NCBI GenBank assembly: GCA_022842065.1 | Contig: JALHQH010000069.1 | Span: 1 to 54,084, forward strand | Source of the DNA: Caldilineaceae bacterium | GTDB lineage: Bacteria; Chloroflexota; Anaerolineae; Caldilineales; Caldilineaceae | DNA: 54,084 nucleotides | Direction of reading: 5' to 3' | In this document: piece after piece, positions 26,176-35,003 of the stretch | Layout: each line of letters begins with the position of its first letter | Numbering within the stretch: the stretch's first letter is position 1 | Notes under the pieces: model-generated | Told to the model about the DNA's origin: nothing | Databases searched by the model: none | The model's input: only the letters and a program-made list of their open reading frames with translations | Made by a program: the position numbers and the translations under genes

Positions 26176-27861
26176 CTCGACTCTTGCAGCTTAAAAAATG
26201 AATACTTAAACTGGGCAAAACAGGCAAAACTGCTGTAGTTTTCCGAATTCGGACAATGCACAGCCAACCACGCTCAAATTTGAGCGTAGAAACATCACCA
26301 AACAAAAGCACAAAGCGTTAACTCAAAGGGCACAAACGGTGCGCAACAAAGGTGCCATAATTGTTTGCAGAGACTGCCCTTGCGCTAACCCCGTGCTGAT
26401 GAACAAAGCAAGCGACCAGAGACTCTGCGCTTGGGTGGCACGTCGCCAAAAGGGTGCGCTGCCTTCAAGTTCAAACTTGAGTTCACGTTGAAGTTTATGG
26501 TGGAGCGCATGGTCATGTTGGGCTGTGCGCAGTAAGCAGTAAACCACGGCGACCAAGGCCACATGTCGTTGAATAGCCGTAAAGTCCCGTACCTGATACT
26601 GGTCCAGCCCGTCCGCCTTGCCCTCTTCATGATAAACTTCCACGGGCCAGCGATGACGACGGATACGCGTAATCCCTGCCGCTTGCCATTGTACCTGATT
26701 GGAGATGTAAAAGACTGGCTTGTCCGAAAGATCCGCCTTGCGATGGTTAATCACCAGACGGACTTTGCCAAAATTGTTCAGCCGATGTGTCGCACAGTAA
26801 CTGTAGTAGTGTTCTTCTGTTCCTTTGTAACGAATCCGCAGCGGACGAAAGACCGGTGGTTTGCCGGCCGCAACTGCCGCCTCGTGTTCAGTTTTGAGGT
26901 GCTGGGCAAAGTCACTGATTTGCACCTCGCCCGTTTTTAGCTGGATCACGGCCTCTGTGGTCAAGGTACCGACGTAGGGCAGCTTGAGTTGCTGATCGAG
27001 ATAATGGCAAAAACCTGGTGTCGTGTACGCTTCGCAAGCTCGCGCCGCGTACCAACTGTCGAAGGTGACCGGCAGTTGTAAGTCGGGGTGATCGGCCACC
27101 CACTGGGGCAGCAACCGTTCGGCAATCCGGATCTTACTGTCGTACAGGGCCGCCACCTCGGGTTGATCCTGGTGACGCCGCCACACCCCGAGTAGATAGT
27201 GTCGCCACTTCACCGGATCGTTGGCTTTCAACAGCTGCTTACTGGCGTTGAGTGATACATTGGCGGCCCGTAGCCCAGCTTCGATTTTATCCAACTGTGC
27301 CGGCCGCCAGAATTCAAAAGCCGCTGGGTAGTCGGTCTCATCATCACTGTAATGCAACGTTACCAAATTATGTGCCCAGGTGTAGCACCCTTGGCTCGAG
27401 TCAAACAGATAAGCAATCTCGTCAAAGTGCTTGCCTTCATGCGTTAACAGCGTGTCATCAATGCCTAACACCCCTTTGGGCTTCAGCCGCATCGCCGCCA
27501 CACTGTTCATCATCGCAAAACGCGCCTGCTCTAGTTCGGCTAACGAGAACGGGCTCGCCGTCAACAACCGGTTCAGGCTGCTTTGGTTACGCTTTTCAAA
27601 TACACAGATCTGGTTGATGCCCTCAATCGTCTTGTTCTCACACACCAGCAGCCCACTGATGTAGCGCTGAAACTCGATCAAGGCGGCCGGTGAAAAGACC
27701 CCCGTATAGTACGGTGTGTAATGTTCGACAATTGTTGGGAGTTCAACCAGTGGTATCATTGTGTTTCTCCTTTGCGAGAATGACCCAATTCTTGCCACTA
27801 AGTATAATGCTGTTTGCCCTGTTTTTGCCTATTCAAGTCTCGATTTGCTGCAAAAGTTGAG
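26176..27861 (-). mobile_element. Complete insertion sequence of the IS4 superfamily
   Basis: 1686 bp. Terminal inverted repeats: CTCGACTCTTGCAGC at 26176-26190 against CTCAACTTTTGCAGC read from 27861 down to 27847 (13 of 15 match). The ends are flanked by 6-bp duplications (TAATTG). It contains one transposase gene on the minus strand, intact. The good ends and duplications suggest a fairly recent insertion. The exact IS family (IS701, ISH3 or IS1634-like) is uncertain; the 6-bp duplication would fit IS1634 best. Confidence 0.9.
26323..27759 (-). CDS. DDE transposase
   Basis: 478 aa from ATG 27759, which follows AAGGAG by 7 bases; a longer frame starts at 27798. An N-terminal helical region (about residues 1-90) precedes an RNase H-like core. 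Catalytic candidates are D in GVLGIDDT (about residue 99), D in VTFDSWY (about residue 233) and E in RHRWPVEVYHEEGKADG. The last has the glutamate and following lysine spacing of the IS4 superfamily. No frameshift or stop is seen, so the enzyme may be active. Confidence 0.92.
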   Translation of the reverse strand: MIPLVELPTIVEHYTPYYTGVFSPAALIEFQRYISGLLVCENKTIEGINQICVFEKRNQSSLNRLLTASPFSLAELEQARFAMMNSVAAMRLKPKGVLGIDDTLLTHEGKHFDEIAYLFDSSQGCYTWAHNLVTLHYSDDETDYPAAFEFWRPAQLDKIEAGLRAANVSLNASKQLLKANDPVKWRHYLLGVWRRHQDQPEVAALYDSKIRIAERLLPQWVADHPDLQLPVTFDSWYAARACEAYTTPGFCHYLDQQLKLPYVGTLTTEAVIQLKTGEVQISDFAQHLKTEHEAAVAAGKPPVFRPLRIRYKGTEEHYYSYCATHRLNNFGKVRLVINHRKADLSDKPVFYISNQVQWQAAGITRIRRHRWPVEVYHEEGKADGLDQYQVRDFTAIQRHVALVAVVYCLLRTAQHDHALHHKLQRELKFELEGSAPFWRRATQAQSLWSLALFISTGLAQGQSLQTIMAPLLRTVCAL

Positions 27862-27867
27862 TAATTG
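27862..27867. repeat. Target-site duplication, right copy
   Basis: TAATTG directly after the right end of the insertion sequence, matching 26170-26175. Confidence 0.88.
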
Positions 27868-28090
27868 GTTTGCCTTCGCGCAGAATGGCGTAATCGACCT
27901 TTTCGCCTTTTTTGACACCGATATCAGCATTGAGTTCTGGGGTAACTTCCGTGGGGTCAAACACATTGTAGCCGAGTGCGCTGAGGAAAGGCATCACCAG
28001 CGCATTCTTGGTCGCTTCCTCAGTCTGGATAAACTCCAACTGTTTAGGAATGCGCACCGAGATCTCGCGTAACCGATCGATGAAGTCCAT

Positions 28091-28436
28091 AAGGCCTCCT
28101 GTAATATTCATGTGTAGGGAATGAATGTCCAACCCATGCCGGGGGTAATAGTGGTAACCTTACGTCATGGTAATGCTTTCAGTATAAAGTATCGAACTCA
28201 CTATGTCAACTGATTTTGTCGCTCTGTAAGAAAAATGAAAGGTTTGACTTCTCGGCCAGTTCAGGCAGTCAATCTGGTTTGGGGTTGCCCTGCGCTTCGT
28301 CCTGAGCGGCAGCATCATTCTCACTTACTGCCTACCCCTCGTCTGTACCACGATACACGACAACCGCCCACTATTCAGCTATACTAATTAACAGTTGTCC
28401 CTCCCCCACCTTGACAATAATCAAAGGAAAACAATT
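28091..28436. other. Divergent intergenic region
   Basis: Lies between the split nuclease gene (minus) and the DUF892 gene (plus) and should carry both promoters. No convincing operator, RNA or short gene is seen. Confidence 0.35.
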
Positions 28437-28931
28437 ATGAAACTCGACAGTCTCAATAAACTCTATATCGAACAACTCAAGGATATCTATAGTGCCGAAA
28501 ACCAACTGGTGAAGGCGCTGCCCAAGATGGCGAAGGCGGCCTCTTCGCCAGAAGTACAGCAGGCGTTTCAAGAGCATCTGCTGCAGACTAAAGTCCATGT
28601 CCAACGCATTGAGGAGATTTTCGGCACGCTTGACTATAGCCCGAGCGGACATAAATGCAAGGCGATGGAAGGGCTGATTGAAGAAGGCGCGGATCTGATC
28701 AAAGAGGCTGATATCGAACCGGATGTGCTGGACGCCGGTCTAATCGCCGCCGCACAGCGGGTGGAACATTATGAGATCGCTGCCTATGGTACCGTGCGCA
28801 CCTATGCTGAGCAACTTGGTTATGATGATGCCGCCGACCTCCTACAGCAGACGCTAGATGAAGAGTACGACACCGATGATAAGCTGAGTGAGCTAGCGGT
28901 AAATACCATCAACGTCGAAGCAATGGCGTAA
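28437..28931 (+). CDS. DUF892 (YciE/YciF-like) ferritin-like protein
   Basis: A 164-aa four-helix bundle protein. ATG 28437 follows an AAAGGAAA site. The family opening IEQLKDIYSAENQLVKALPKM (about residues 10-30) holds the first metal-site glutamates. The EHLLQTKVHVQRIEEIF, AAQRVEHYEIAAYGT and LLQQTLDEEYDTD helices hold the others, an E...ExxH pattern expected for a di-iron site. In other bacteria these proteins are stress-induced (osmotic, oxidative), but their reaction is not known. It stands alone, with a short spacer to the next gene. Confidence 0.93.
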   Translation: MKLDSLNKLYIEQLKDIYSAENQLVKALPKMAKAASSPEVQQAFQEHLLQTKVHVQRIEEIFGTLDYSPSGHKCKAMEGLIEEGADLIKEADIEPDVLDAGLIAAAQRVEHYEIAAYGTVRTYAEQLGYDDAADLLQQTLDEEYDTDDKLSELAVNTINVEAMA

Positions 28932-29024
28932 CTTCAGGAATGAAATGAGCGCGCCGCCAGCGAGTGATACAATCACTTGCCTGGCGGCGTTTACTTTAAT
29001 CCCAACCAGAAAGGACCCAACCGC

Positions 29025-29522
29025 ATGCGCTATACGCTTAAAGAACGCATCTTCAGCCTACGCGAGAGTTATTACATTCAAGACGAAAGTGGCCGCAATG
29101 CCTTTGAAGTGCAGGGCCGGCTGATTTCTATACGCGACTCGCTCGCACTCCATGATCTGAATACCGGCGAGGAGATCAAGATTCAAGAAAAGATGCTTTC
29201 CCTGCGCCCTGTCTATACGATCCAACGCCCCAACCAGCCCGATGTCAGCGTCCGTCAAGACTTTATCAACTTTCTGCGCGAAGGTTTCACCATTGATTTG
29301 CCCGGCAATCAGACCGACCTACGCATCCAAGGCGATATCCTCGACATGAGTTATACGATTCGCCGCGCGGGCGAAACCGTGGCGCAAACCTCAAAAAAGT
29401 GGATCTCCCTGCGCGATAGTTATGTGGTCGATGTGGCGGCCGGTGAAGACCCGGCTTTGATCATTGCTTGTGCAATTATCGTTGATCGAATTGCCCATGA
29501 GGGTGAAGAGGGGCGTTCCTGA
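29025..29522 (+). CDS. LURP-one-related (scramblase-like fold) protein
   Basis: A 165-aa protein; ATG 29025 follows AAAGGA, and an upstream in-frame ATG at 28977 has no ribosome site. The repeated strand pattern (YTLKERIFSLRESYYIQDESG, EIKIQEKMLSLRPVYTIQ, YTIRRAGETVAQTSKKWISLRDSYVVDV) is the 12-stranded barrel of the LURP-one/Tubby C-terminal-like family. A C-terminal helix (about residues 141-156) completes the fold. Bacterial members have no settled function; membrane-lipid or stress roles have been proposed. No catalytic residues are visible. Confidence 0.85.
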   Translation: MRYTLKERIFSLRESYYIQDESGRNAFEVQGRLISIRDSLALHDLNTGEEIKIQEKMLSLRPVYTIQRPNQPDVSVRQDFINFLREGFTIDLPGNQTDLRIQGDILDMSYTIRRAGETVAQTSKKWISLRDSYVVDVAAGEDPALIIACAIIVDRIAHEGEEGRS

Positions 29523-29626
29523 ACGCACTCTGTCTCATCACCCCGTAAACCTATTTGACCCAACGCCTAGTGGGGACGCTATAATTACCTTCTATTTGCG
29601 AAGTTTGATACACTAGAAAGTAATTT

Positions 29627-30316
29627 ATGGCTAACCCACATCGCGTATCCTCTCCTCCGCCCGACGACCCAACTCTTTTACTACCTTTATCAGCTGATCC
29701 TGCGCTTGTCGGTTTCAGTAATCGCCCCTCACCCTCGCTCTGGCAACTTTTCCGTGTCTGGTTCCAAATGGGGCTGCAATCCTTTGGTGGCGGCATGGCT
29801 ACCCTTTACATGATCAGGCGCGCCGTGGTCAACCAGCACAGCTGGCTCACGGCTGACGAATTTACGCGCGATTGGGCCCTCTGCCAGGCCGCGCCCGGCA
29901 TCAACTTGATCTGTATGACCATTTTGATTGGGCGGCAAGTGGCGGGTATCCCTGGCGCGCTGGTGGCTGTCTTTGGTCTGCTGCTGCCCAGTGTGGCGAT
30001 TACGATAACCATGACCGCGCTCTATGCCACCTTTCGTGACTCGGCCCTCTTACAATCCGCGATCCATGGTGTTGTCCCGGCGACGGTTGGTTTGGGCCTG
30101 TTGCTCTCGGTCAGCATGGCGCGCCCCTTGCTGGCCGCCAACCGGCGTGAAAGTATGCTTAGCCTGGTGGTGGGGGTGATCCTGCTGGTGGGCAGCGCAG
30201 TGGCCTTGCTGCTTTGGCAACTGCCGGTAATTCTCGTCCTCTGCACTGCCGGCCTGGTTGGCGCGTTACTGTCCTGGTGGCAAGCCGCCCCGAAAGTGCA
30301 GGCCGCGCATGATTGA
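29627..30316 (+). CDS. chrA: Chromate transporter, N-terminal-type half (ChrA family)
   Basis: A 229-aa membrane protein of the short-chain ChrA group. A cytoplasmic head of ~38 residues is followed by the family motif FGGGMATLYMIRRAVV (about residues 50-65) and LCQAAPGINLICMTILIGRQVAG. Membrane helices run to about residue 220. It exports chromate (or takes up sulfate-like anions) as a partner of the next gene, which overlaps it by 8 bases. Such split pairs are normal in the short-chain group. Substrate assignment rests on family only. Confidence 0.88.
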   Translation: MANPHRVSSPPPDDPTLLLPLSADPALVGFSNRPSPSLWQLFRVWFQMGLQSFGGGMATLYMIRRAVVNQHSWLTADEFTRDWALCQAAPGINLICMTILIGRQVAGIPGALVAVFGLLLPSVAITITMTALYATFRDSALLQSAIHGVVPATVGLGLLLSVSMARPLLAANRRESMLSLVVGVILLVGSAVALLLWQLPVILVLCTAGLVGALLSWWQAAPKVQAAHD

Positions 30317-30818
30317 GCCTTTGGTCTACTTCTGGCTGCTGCTTAAAGCGTCGCTCTTCTCTACTGGCGGCACGGGCAACCTGCCCAGCCTTCACGCCGA
30401 TCTGCTGGCGCGCGGCTGGGCGACCGACCGCCACTTTGCCGAAGCGCTGGCAATTGGCCAGATTAGCCCTGGTCCGAATGGCCTCTGGGTAGTCTGTTTT
30501 GGTTATCTGACCGATGGGGTACGCGGCGCGCTATTGGCCACGCTGGCGATTACGATTCCGCCCTTTTTTGTCCTCGCCGTCGCCGCACTCCATCGGCGCG
30601 TCGGTGATCATCCCGCAATGCAAGGCTTTGTACGTGGATTGGGGCTGGCTGTCTCTGGGATCTTCCTCGTGGTGGTGGTGCAATTGCTGCAAGAGAGTGG
30701 GATCGATTGGCGCAGCCTCTCGCTGGTCGTTGCTGCGATTGCCCTCGGCTTGACCAACCGCTTGCCGATCCCGGTGGTATTAGGCGTAGCTGCCGTGGCC
30801 GGCATGCTGCTTTATTAA
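30309..30818 (+). CDS. Chromate transporter, C-terminal-type half (ChrA family)
   Basis: A 169-aa membrane protein, start ATG 30309 overlapping the previous stop (translational coupling). The family motif is again present: FSTGGTGNLPSLHADLL and ALAIGQISPGPNGLWVVCFGYLTDG. Helices follow at about residues 70-92, 113-131, 133-150 and 152-168. The two halves are homologous, as expected from the inverted-repeat origin of ChrA. They should act as a heterodimer. Confidence 0.88.
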   Translation: MIEPLVYFWLLLKASLFSTGGTGNLPSLHADLLARGWATDRHFAEALAIGQISPGPNGLWVVCFGYLTDGVRGALLATLAITIPPFFVLAVAALHRRVGDHPAMQGFVRGLGLAVSGIFLVVVVQLLQESGIDWRSLSLVVAAIALGLTNRLPIPVVLGVAAVAGMLLY

Positions 30819-30882
30819 TGACCAGCGACAGATCATAGTGTAAGTTCATTTCGCGCCCAGCAGGCCCCCGACCTTATCGCCC

Positions 30883-30914
30883 AGGAATCTCGGTGTTGCC
30901 AAGTTGAGATTCCT
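30883..30914 (+). terminator. Short hairpin after the chromate transporter pair
   Basis: AGGAATCTC (30883-30891) and GAGATTCCT (30906-30914) pair, shared by the convergent genes on either side. It is weaker than other gene-end hairpins here. Confidence 0.4.
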
Positions 30915-30955
30915 TACCAAAAAGCCGGTTCGGAATGACAGAATACTACCCTACC

Positions 30956-32023
30956 CTATGCTCGCAACAACTCATGCATCAACCCAAGCACCTGGTTGGC
31001 TTCTGCTTCGGTGCGTCGCCCCAGACCGCAGGAGGAGGCAATATCGACGGCCCCACCACGTGCGGTCTCAATGGCGTCGCGGATGGCGCGGTTTTCTGCC
31101 AGACTTAGCTTTTCGTGGATAAAGCCGGCGATAAAGCGGGCGTCCTTGGGCAGTCGAATCGCGTGCAGTGGTTGGTAATAGCTGTCCTGGGTCGGTGGTG
31201 GCACGGCCCCTTCGGCCAACGGATAGTGGATGTAGGCCAAGGTCTGGTTGGCTGGCCAAGTGTCTACTAAGCGGTTGGAGAAGGCAACCATTTTGTGTAA
31301 TGTTTTAGGATGAACCAGCGCTTCATTGTGAAAGTCACCCAGGCAGAGATGAATGCCGATCTGCGTGCCTGGGGTGATTTTGCCCAGCAGGTCATGAATC
31401 GGGCGCAGCGCCAGTCCCATCAATGGCGCCGGGAGCATGTAGGCCGCATAAAGTTCCGGCGGCACTTCAAGCTGCACGATCAGATCATCGCCGGCCACCT
31501 GGCGGGCCTGATTGACTTCGCGGGCGATGACTGTGTTAAAGGCATTCGTATAGCGCAACCAATCAATTTGACTGTGAAAGGCAAAACCCAGTGCAAAGCC
31601 GGTGGGGACGCCAAGTTGAAATTTAAGGTGGGGATAGCCGCGTTCCTGGCGTAGCTGGGTAAAGAGCGGATAACTTTGGCGGAAGTAATGGTCATAGCCG
31701 AAGCTGACATGATCGGCCATTGCCTTGGGGCTGCGGCGCGGCTTGAGCTTTTGGATGCCCGCATAGTTGACCGCCATGCCATCTGCACCCCGCACCGGTG
31801 GCTTAACAATCTGCCAGCTCGCCGCATCGGCTGTCAACCGTTCGACCGCATAGATCACCCAGGCGATGCGGTTGCCGCGCGGAAACGCCTCACTTTTGTC
31901 GCCAATTTCGCCATCGGGTAGGGCAAAGAGATCCGGTCCGAGCTGGTCGAGCGCCCGTTGCATGCAGGTCGCTTCATCCGCAAAGGGCAGACTGCCAACA
32001 AGAAAGGCCGCGCGTTGATGCAT
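30956..32023 (-). CDS. MetE-like (cobalamin-independent methionine synthase fold) protein
   Basis: A 355-aa TIM-barrel protein; ATG after AGGAGC. The opening FLVGSLPFADE is typical of the UROD/MetE-like superfamily. A zinc-site pattern is seen: HLCLGDFHNEA (HxC) and a C-terminal IASSCGLGRRT cysteine, matching the His-Cys-Cys set of MetE C-terminal domains. It lacks the long N-terminal half of true MetE (~750 aa). Such short forms may transfer methyl groups from other donors (corrinoid proteins, S-methyl compounds). The exact substrate is unknown. Monocistronic. Confidence 0.82.
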   Translation of the reverse strand: MHQRAAFLVGSLPFADEATCMQRALDQLGPDLFALPDGEIGDKSEAFPRGNRIAWVIYAVERLTADAASWQIVKPPVRGADGMAVNYAGIQKLKPRRSPKAMADHVSFGYDHYFRQSYPLFTQLRQERGYPHLKFQLGVPTGFALGFAFHSQIDWLRYTNAFNTVIAREVNQARQVAGDDLIVQLEVPPELYAAYMLPAPLMGLALRPIHDLLGKITPGTQIGIHLCLGDFHNEALVHPKTLHKMVAFSNRLVDTWPANQTLAYIHYPLAEGAVPPPTQDSYYQPLHAIRLPKDARFIAGFIHEKLSLAENRAIRDAIETARGGAVDIASSCGLGRRTEAEANQVLGLMHELLRA

Positions 32024-32178
32024 TGATTTGCTCCTGAAAATAATCGCAAGTTAGTCGAAATTCCAGTATAGAACGTATACTTGTCTCTGTCAACGGCTGA
32101 TTTATGTAAGTATGGGATGTAAAATCTGATCATCAAGAAAAAGTGTCAGGGCGCACACCGCCAGAAAGTGAATGATCT

Positions 32179-33654
32179 ATGAAGACCAAAGTGACCGGTG
32201 CTTTTGTCATCGGTTTTGACGGCAATGACCATGTGATCTACCCCGACGGCGAGGTCGTTTATGCAGGCGATACGATTATTTATGTCGGGCACCACTATGG
32301 GGAACCGGTTGACCAGACTATCGACGCCGGTCTGGCCTTGATCAGCCCTGGTCTGATCGATCTTGACGCGCTGGCCGACATTGACCACGCGATTCTCGAC
32401 ACGTGGAATCCGCCCCACCTCGATCTAGGGCTGCAATGGTCGGAGGACTATTTTCAGCACCGCCGCCATGACGTTTTTACGCTGGAGGAAGAACTTTTCA
32501 AGCGGCACTATGCCCTGGTTCAACTGATCCTCAACGGCATCACCACTGCCATGCCAATTGGGGCGGAGACTTATAAAGGGTGGTGCGAAAGTTATGCGGA
32601 ATTTGCCGGGGTCACCCAGATCGCCGGCGATCTGGGTTTGCGCATGTACCTGGGACCCAGTTATCGTTCCGGGATCAACGTGGTGCGCGCTGATGGCAGC
32701 CGCACGGTCCTTTGGGAAAATGCATTGGGTGAACAAGGGTTGGATGACGCCATTCGTTTTGTGCAGGATTTTGACGGGGCCTACGGTGGGTTAATCCGTG
32801 GTGCGCTGCTGCCCTGCCGCATTGAAACCGTAACGCCTGACCTGCTGCGCCGTACCAAACTGGCCGCGGCTGAATTGGGTTGCCCCATTCGCCTACATGC
32901 GCTCCAAGGGTTGGTGGAATTGCGGCTGTTGCGTGAATGGTATGACAAAAGCCCCCTTGAACTGCTCCAGGAATTGGATCTACTTGGCCCGCAGCTGCTC
33001 ATTCCCCACGGCATCTACATCGGCGGCCATCCAGACACTGATCAACCCTACCGGGGCGAACTCGAATTGCTGGCGGCAACTGGTACTTCGATTATCCATT
33101 GCCCCCTCACTTCGATTCGTTATGGCAATGCGCTGGACTCGTTGGATCGCTATCGCCAGGCCGGTGTCAATCTCGCCCTCGGCACCGACTCCTTTCCGCC
33201 TGACCTGATCCGCGGGATGGATTATGGCAACAACCTGGCCAAACTGCTCACTGGCACCAAATATGGGGGCAGCGCCGCCGACTATTTCCGTGCTGCTACC
33301 CTGGGCGGTGCCCAAGCGCTGGGTCGTGACGACTTGGGCCGCCTGGCGCCGGGGGCAAAGGCTGATCTGATCATCGTCGATTTGAGCAAATTACGCACCG
33401 GCCCCGTCGATGACCCGATCCGCACCCTGTTGATGAACGCGGGTGGGGCGGATGTGCGCACGGTGATCATCAACGGCCGTACCGTCATGGCGGACGGCGT
33501 GATCCCTGGCCTTGATCTGGGGGCTTTTAAGGTACGTGGCCAAGCCTATTTTGACAAACTGAAAGGGGCCTACCCAGAACGTGATTATCAACGGCGTGTG
33601 GTGGACGAACTTTTTCCCGCCTCTTTTCGTGTAGTTGAGAAAAAGAACGTGTAA
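32179..33654 (+). CDS. Amidohydrolase-superfamily protein with altered first metal motif
   Basis: A 491-aa protein of the TrzA/AtzA/guanine deaminase-like group. N- and C-terminal beta-sandwich parts flank a TIM barrel. Later metal and catalytic positions look normal: IRLHALQG (His), LLIPHGIYI (His) and LALGTDSFPPD (Asp). The first motif, normally PGxxxxHxH, reads SPGLIDLDALADIDH, so both expected histidines are replaced. It may use a single metal or a different ligand set, or be a subfamily with its own chemistry. There is no partner gene; a large hairpin follows. Function unassigned. Confidence 0.85.
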   Translation: MKTKVTGAFVIGFDGNDHVIYPDGEVVYAGDTIIYVGHHYGEPVDQTIDAGLALISPGLIDLDALADIDHAILDTWNPPHLDLGLQWSEDYFQHRRHDVFTLEEELFKRHYALVQLILNGITTAMPIGAETYKGWCESYAEFAGVTQIAGDLGLRMYLGPSYRSGINVVRADGSRTVLWENALGEQGLDDAIRFVQDFDGAYGGLIRGALLPCRIETVTPDLLRRTKLAAAELGCPIRLHALQGLVELRLLREWYDKSPLELLQELDLLGPQLLIPHGIYIGGHPDTDQPYRGELELLAATGTSIIHCPLTSIRYGNALDSLDRYRQAGVNLALGTDSFPPDLIRGMDYGNNLAKLLTGTKYGGSAADYFRAATLGGAQALGRDDLGRLAPGAKADLIIVDLSKLRTGPVDDPIRTLLMNAGGADVRTVIINGRTVMADGVIPGLDLGAFKVRGQAYFDKLKGAYPERDYQRRVVDELFPASFRVVEKKNV

Positions 33655-33675
33655 TAATCATTCAACCATCCGCTT

Positions 33676-33733
33676 CGTCGGTCAGCGTTGCCGGCGTGAT
33701 ATCGGCTTGTCACGCCGGCAACGCTGACCGACG
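33676..33733 (+). terminator. Perfect 24-bp hairpin after the amidohydrolase gene
   Basis: Exact 24-bp arms at 33676-33699 and 33710-33733, with a 10-base loop, start 21 bases after the stop. No T-run follows. Confidence 0.65.
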
Positions 33734-33746
33734 GCCTATCCCCTCA

Positions 33747-33762
33747 TGTGACTTTAGTCATG
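33747..33762 (+). promoter_or_regulatory. Possible third Crp/Fnr-type site
   Basis: TGTGACTTTAGTCATG resembles the nrf and nos operators (TGTGACTTT-G/A-GTC). The 3' half is weaker. A -10-like TATCAT at 33772-33777 would put the site over the -35 region, whereas the class II position (-10 at 33784-33789) holds only CAAAGT. Activation or repression cannot be decided. Confidence 0.4.
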
Positions 33763-33842
33763 GTCATTGGGTATCATTTGCGGCAAAGTAAGGGCAGTGC
33801 GTGATCTATTCGTTCGATACCAAGAAAGTGTCATCCCTAATC

Positions 33843-34175
33843 ATGTCTGAAACCCAATCAATTCTTAATCTGGCCGAAGTATTAGGTCCCATTCCCACCG
33901 ACGCCATTATTAGCCGCACCTTGCACCAGAATGGCGCTTTGCGGGTAATCCTCTTTGGCTTTGCGCCGGGCCAAGAGCTTTCTGAACATACCAGCCCAAT
34001 GGCGGCGACGCTCCAACTGATTAGCGGCCATGCCACCGTCACGCTGGGCGCTGAATCACATGAGTTTGGCCCTGGCGCGTGGGCGCAAATGGCCCCCAAA
34101 CTACCCCACAGCATTCGTGCCCACAACGAGCCGGTGGTGATGTTGTTGACGATGGTGAAGTCGGATCCGTTGTGA
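33843..34175 (+). CDS. Small cupin-domain protein
   Basis: A 110-aa single-domain cupin; ATG 33843 is chosen because the cupin fold starts there, GTG 33801 being possible. Cupin motif 1 is reduced (APGQELSEHTSPMAATLQLISG; a His and Glu remain) and motif 2 holds LPHSIRAH. Metal binding is therefore plausible but the ligand set is not complete by eye. It is followed at once by two small membrane proteins (spacings of 6 bases), so the three form an operon. Cupins of this kind next to NnrS-like proteins occur in nitric-oxide response loci; the role here is inferred. Confidence 0.82.
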   Translation: MSETQSILNLAEVLGPIPTDAIISRTLHQNGALRVILFGFAPGQELSEHTSPMAATLQLISGHATVTLGAESHEFGPGAWAQMAPKLPHSIRAHNEPVVMLLTMVKSDPL

Positions 34176-34181
34176 GCATCT

Positions 34182-34595
34182 ATGCCACCATTGACACGCC
34201 TGTTTATCAAAACTGGTTTGCTCTACTTTGTGACCGCACTGCTCTTGGGCTGTCTAATTTACGTGCGTCCGTTGGCGGCAGTGATTCCCTGGTTGGCCGG
34301 CGCAACCCCCGTCTATTTCCATCTTTTTATGGTTGGCTGGGTGACCCATTTGATCATCGGCGTCGCCTATTGGATGTTTCCGCGGTTCAGTCGTGAACAG
34401 CCGCGCGGTTCGCATTGGCTGGCTTGGAGTGTTTATTTTCTGCTCAACAGCGGCCTACTATTGCGTGTCGTGGTTGAACCATTACAAAGCCGAGTCCCAA
34501 CGCTGGGCTGGTGGTTGGTCGTGGCTGCCTTCTTACAGTGGTTGGGCGGGCTGGCCTTTGTGATCAACACCTGGCCGCGCGTCAAGGAGCGTTGA
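34182..34595 (+). CDS. Four-helix membrane protein with HLxxxGW motif (copy 1)
   Basis: A 137-aa integral membrane protein with four predicted helices (about residues 10-30, 43-67, 78-97 and 108-128). Helix 2 holds FHLFMVGWVTHLIIGVAYW, followed by MFPRFSRE; conserved His residues in membrane helices suggest haem binding. The next gene is a paralogue. The same motif is found in the 12-helix NnrS-like protein at 35936. I do not know a characterised homologue. Likely a haem-containing membrane protein linked to N-oxide or respiratory stress. Confidence 0.75.
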   Translation: MPPLTRLFIKTGLLYFVTALLLGCLIYVRPLAAVIPWLAGATPVYFHLFMVGWVTHLIIGVAYWMFPRFSREQPRGSHWLAWSVYFLLNSGLLLRVVVEPLQSRVPTLGWWLVVAAFLQWLGGLAFVINTWPRVKER

Positions 34596-34601
34596 GCAAC
34601 C

Positions 34602-35003
34602 ATGCCCCGGCTCTCGATCTGGATGATCCGTACCGCGCTCAGTTATCTGTTGCTCGGTTTTACGATTGGTGCGCTTTTGCTGGCGCACAAAGGAATTGGG
34701 CTGCACCCTATGCTCTGGCGCTTGTTGCCGCTCCATATCGAATTTTTGTTGACTGGTTGGACTGTGCAACTGGCAATGGGGGTGGCTTACTGGATCTTGC
34801 CCCGCTTCATGAGTGAACGGCGGCGGGTCGGGTTGGCCTGGCTGGCCTATTTGTTACTCAACGGCGGGATCTGCTGTATCGTGATCAGCGTGAGTTTTCC
34901 GACCTGGGGCAGTTTAGCAGTCGTAGGGCGGAGCTTAGAGGCGGGGGCAGCTGTGGCCTTTGTCTTGCACGCCTGGCCGCGCGTCAAGCCAATGAGCGCG
35001 TAA
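34602..35003 (+). CDS. Four-helix membrane protein with HxxxxxGW motif (copy 2)
   Basis: A 133-aa paralogue of the preceding gene, 6 bases apart. Helix 2 holds LPLHIEFLLTGWTVQLAMGVAYW, then ILPRFMSERR; the order of helices and the closing AWPRVKPM match copy 1 (TWPRVKER). The two may form a heterodimer equal to a larger haem-copper-like protein. Function unassigned. Confidence 0.75.
   Translation: MPRLSIWMIRTALSYLLLGFTIGALLLAHKGIGLHPMLWRLLPLHIEFLLTGWTVQLAMGVAYWILPRFMSERRRVGLAWLAYLLLNGGICCIVISVSFPTWGSLAVVGRSLEAGAAVAFVLHAWPRVKPMSA

Larger units (their letters stand above)
25250..28090 (-). pseudogene. HsdR-N-type restriction nuclease gene split by an insertion sequence
   Basis: The 5' part is 28090-27862 (ATG after AGGAGG) and the 3' part 26169-25250. 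Removing the insertion sequence and one copy of the TAATTG duplication gives 1149 bases, an uninterrupted frame of 382 aa. Across the junction it reads EGKPI joined to ILIECKHH, which is the D...ExK core of the HSDR_N/PD-(D/E)xK nuclease fold. The insertion falls between the aspartate (KVDYAI) and the ExK, so the nuclease is inactivated. The C-terminal part (about residues 150-382) has an acidic linker and an unassigned domain. No HsdM or HsdS partner is nearby, so it was probably a stand-alone defence or DNA-processing enzyme. Confidence 0.92.
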
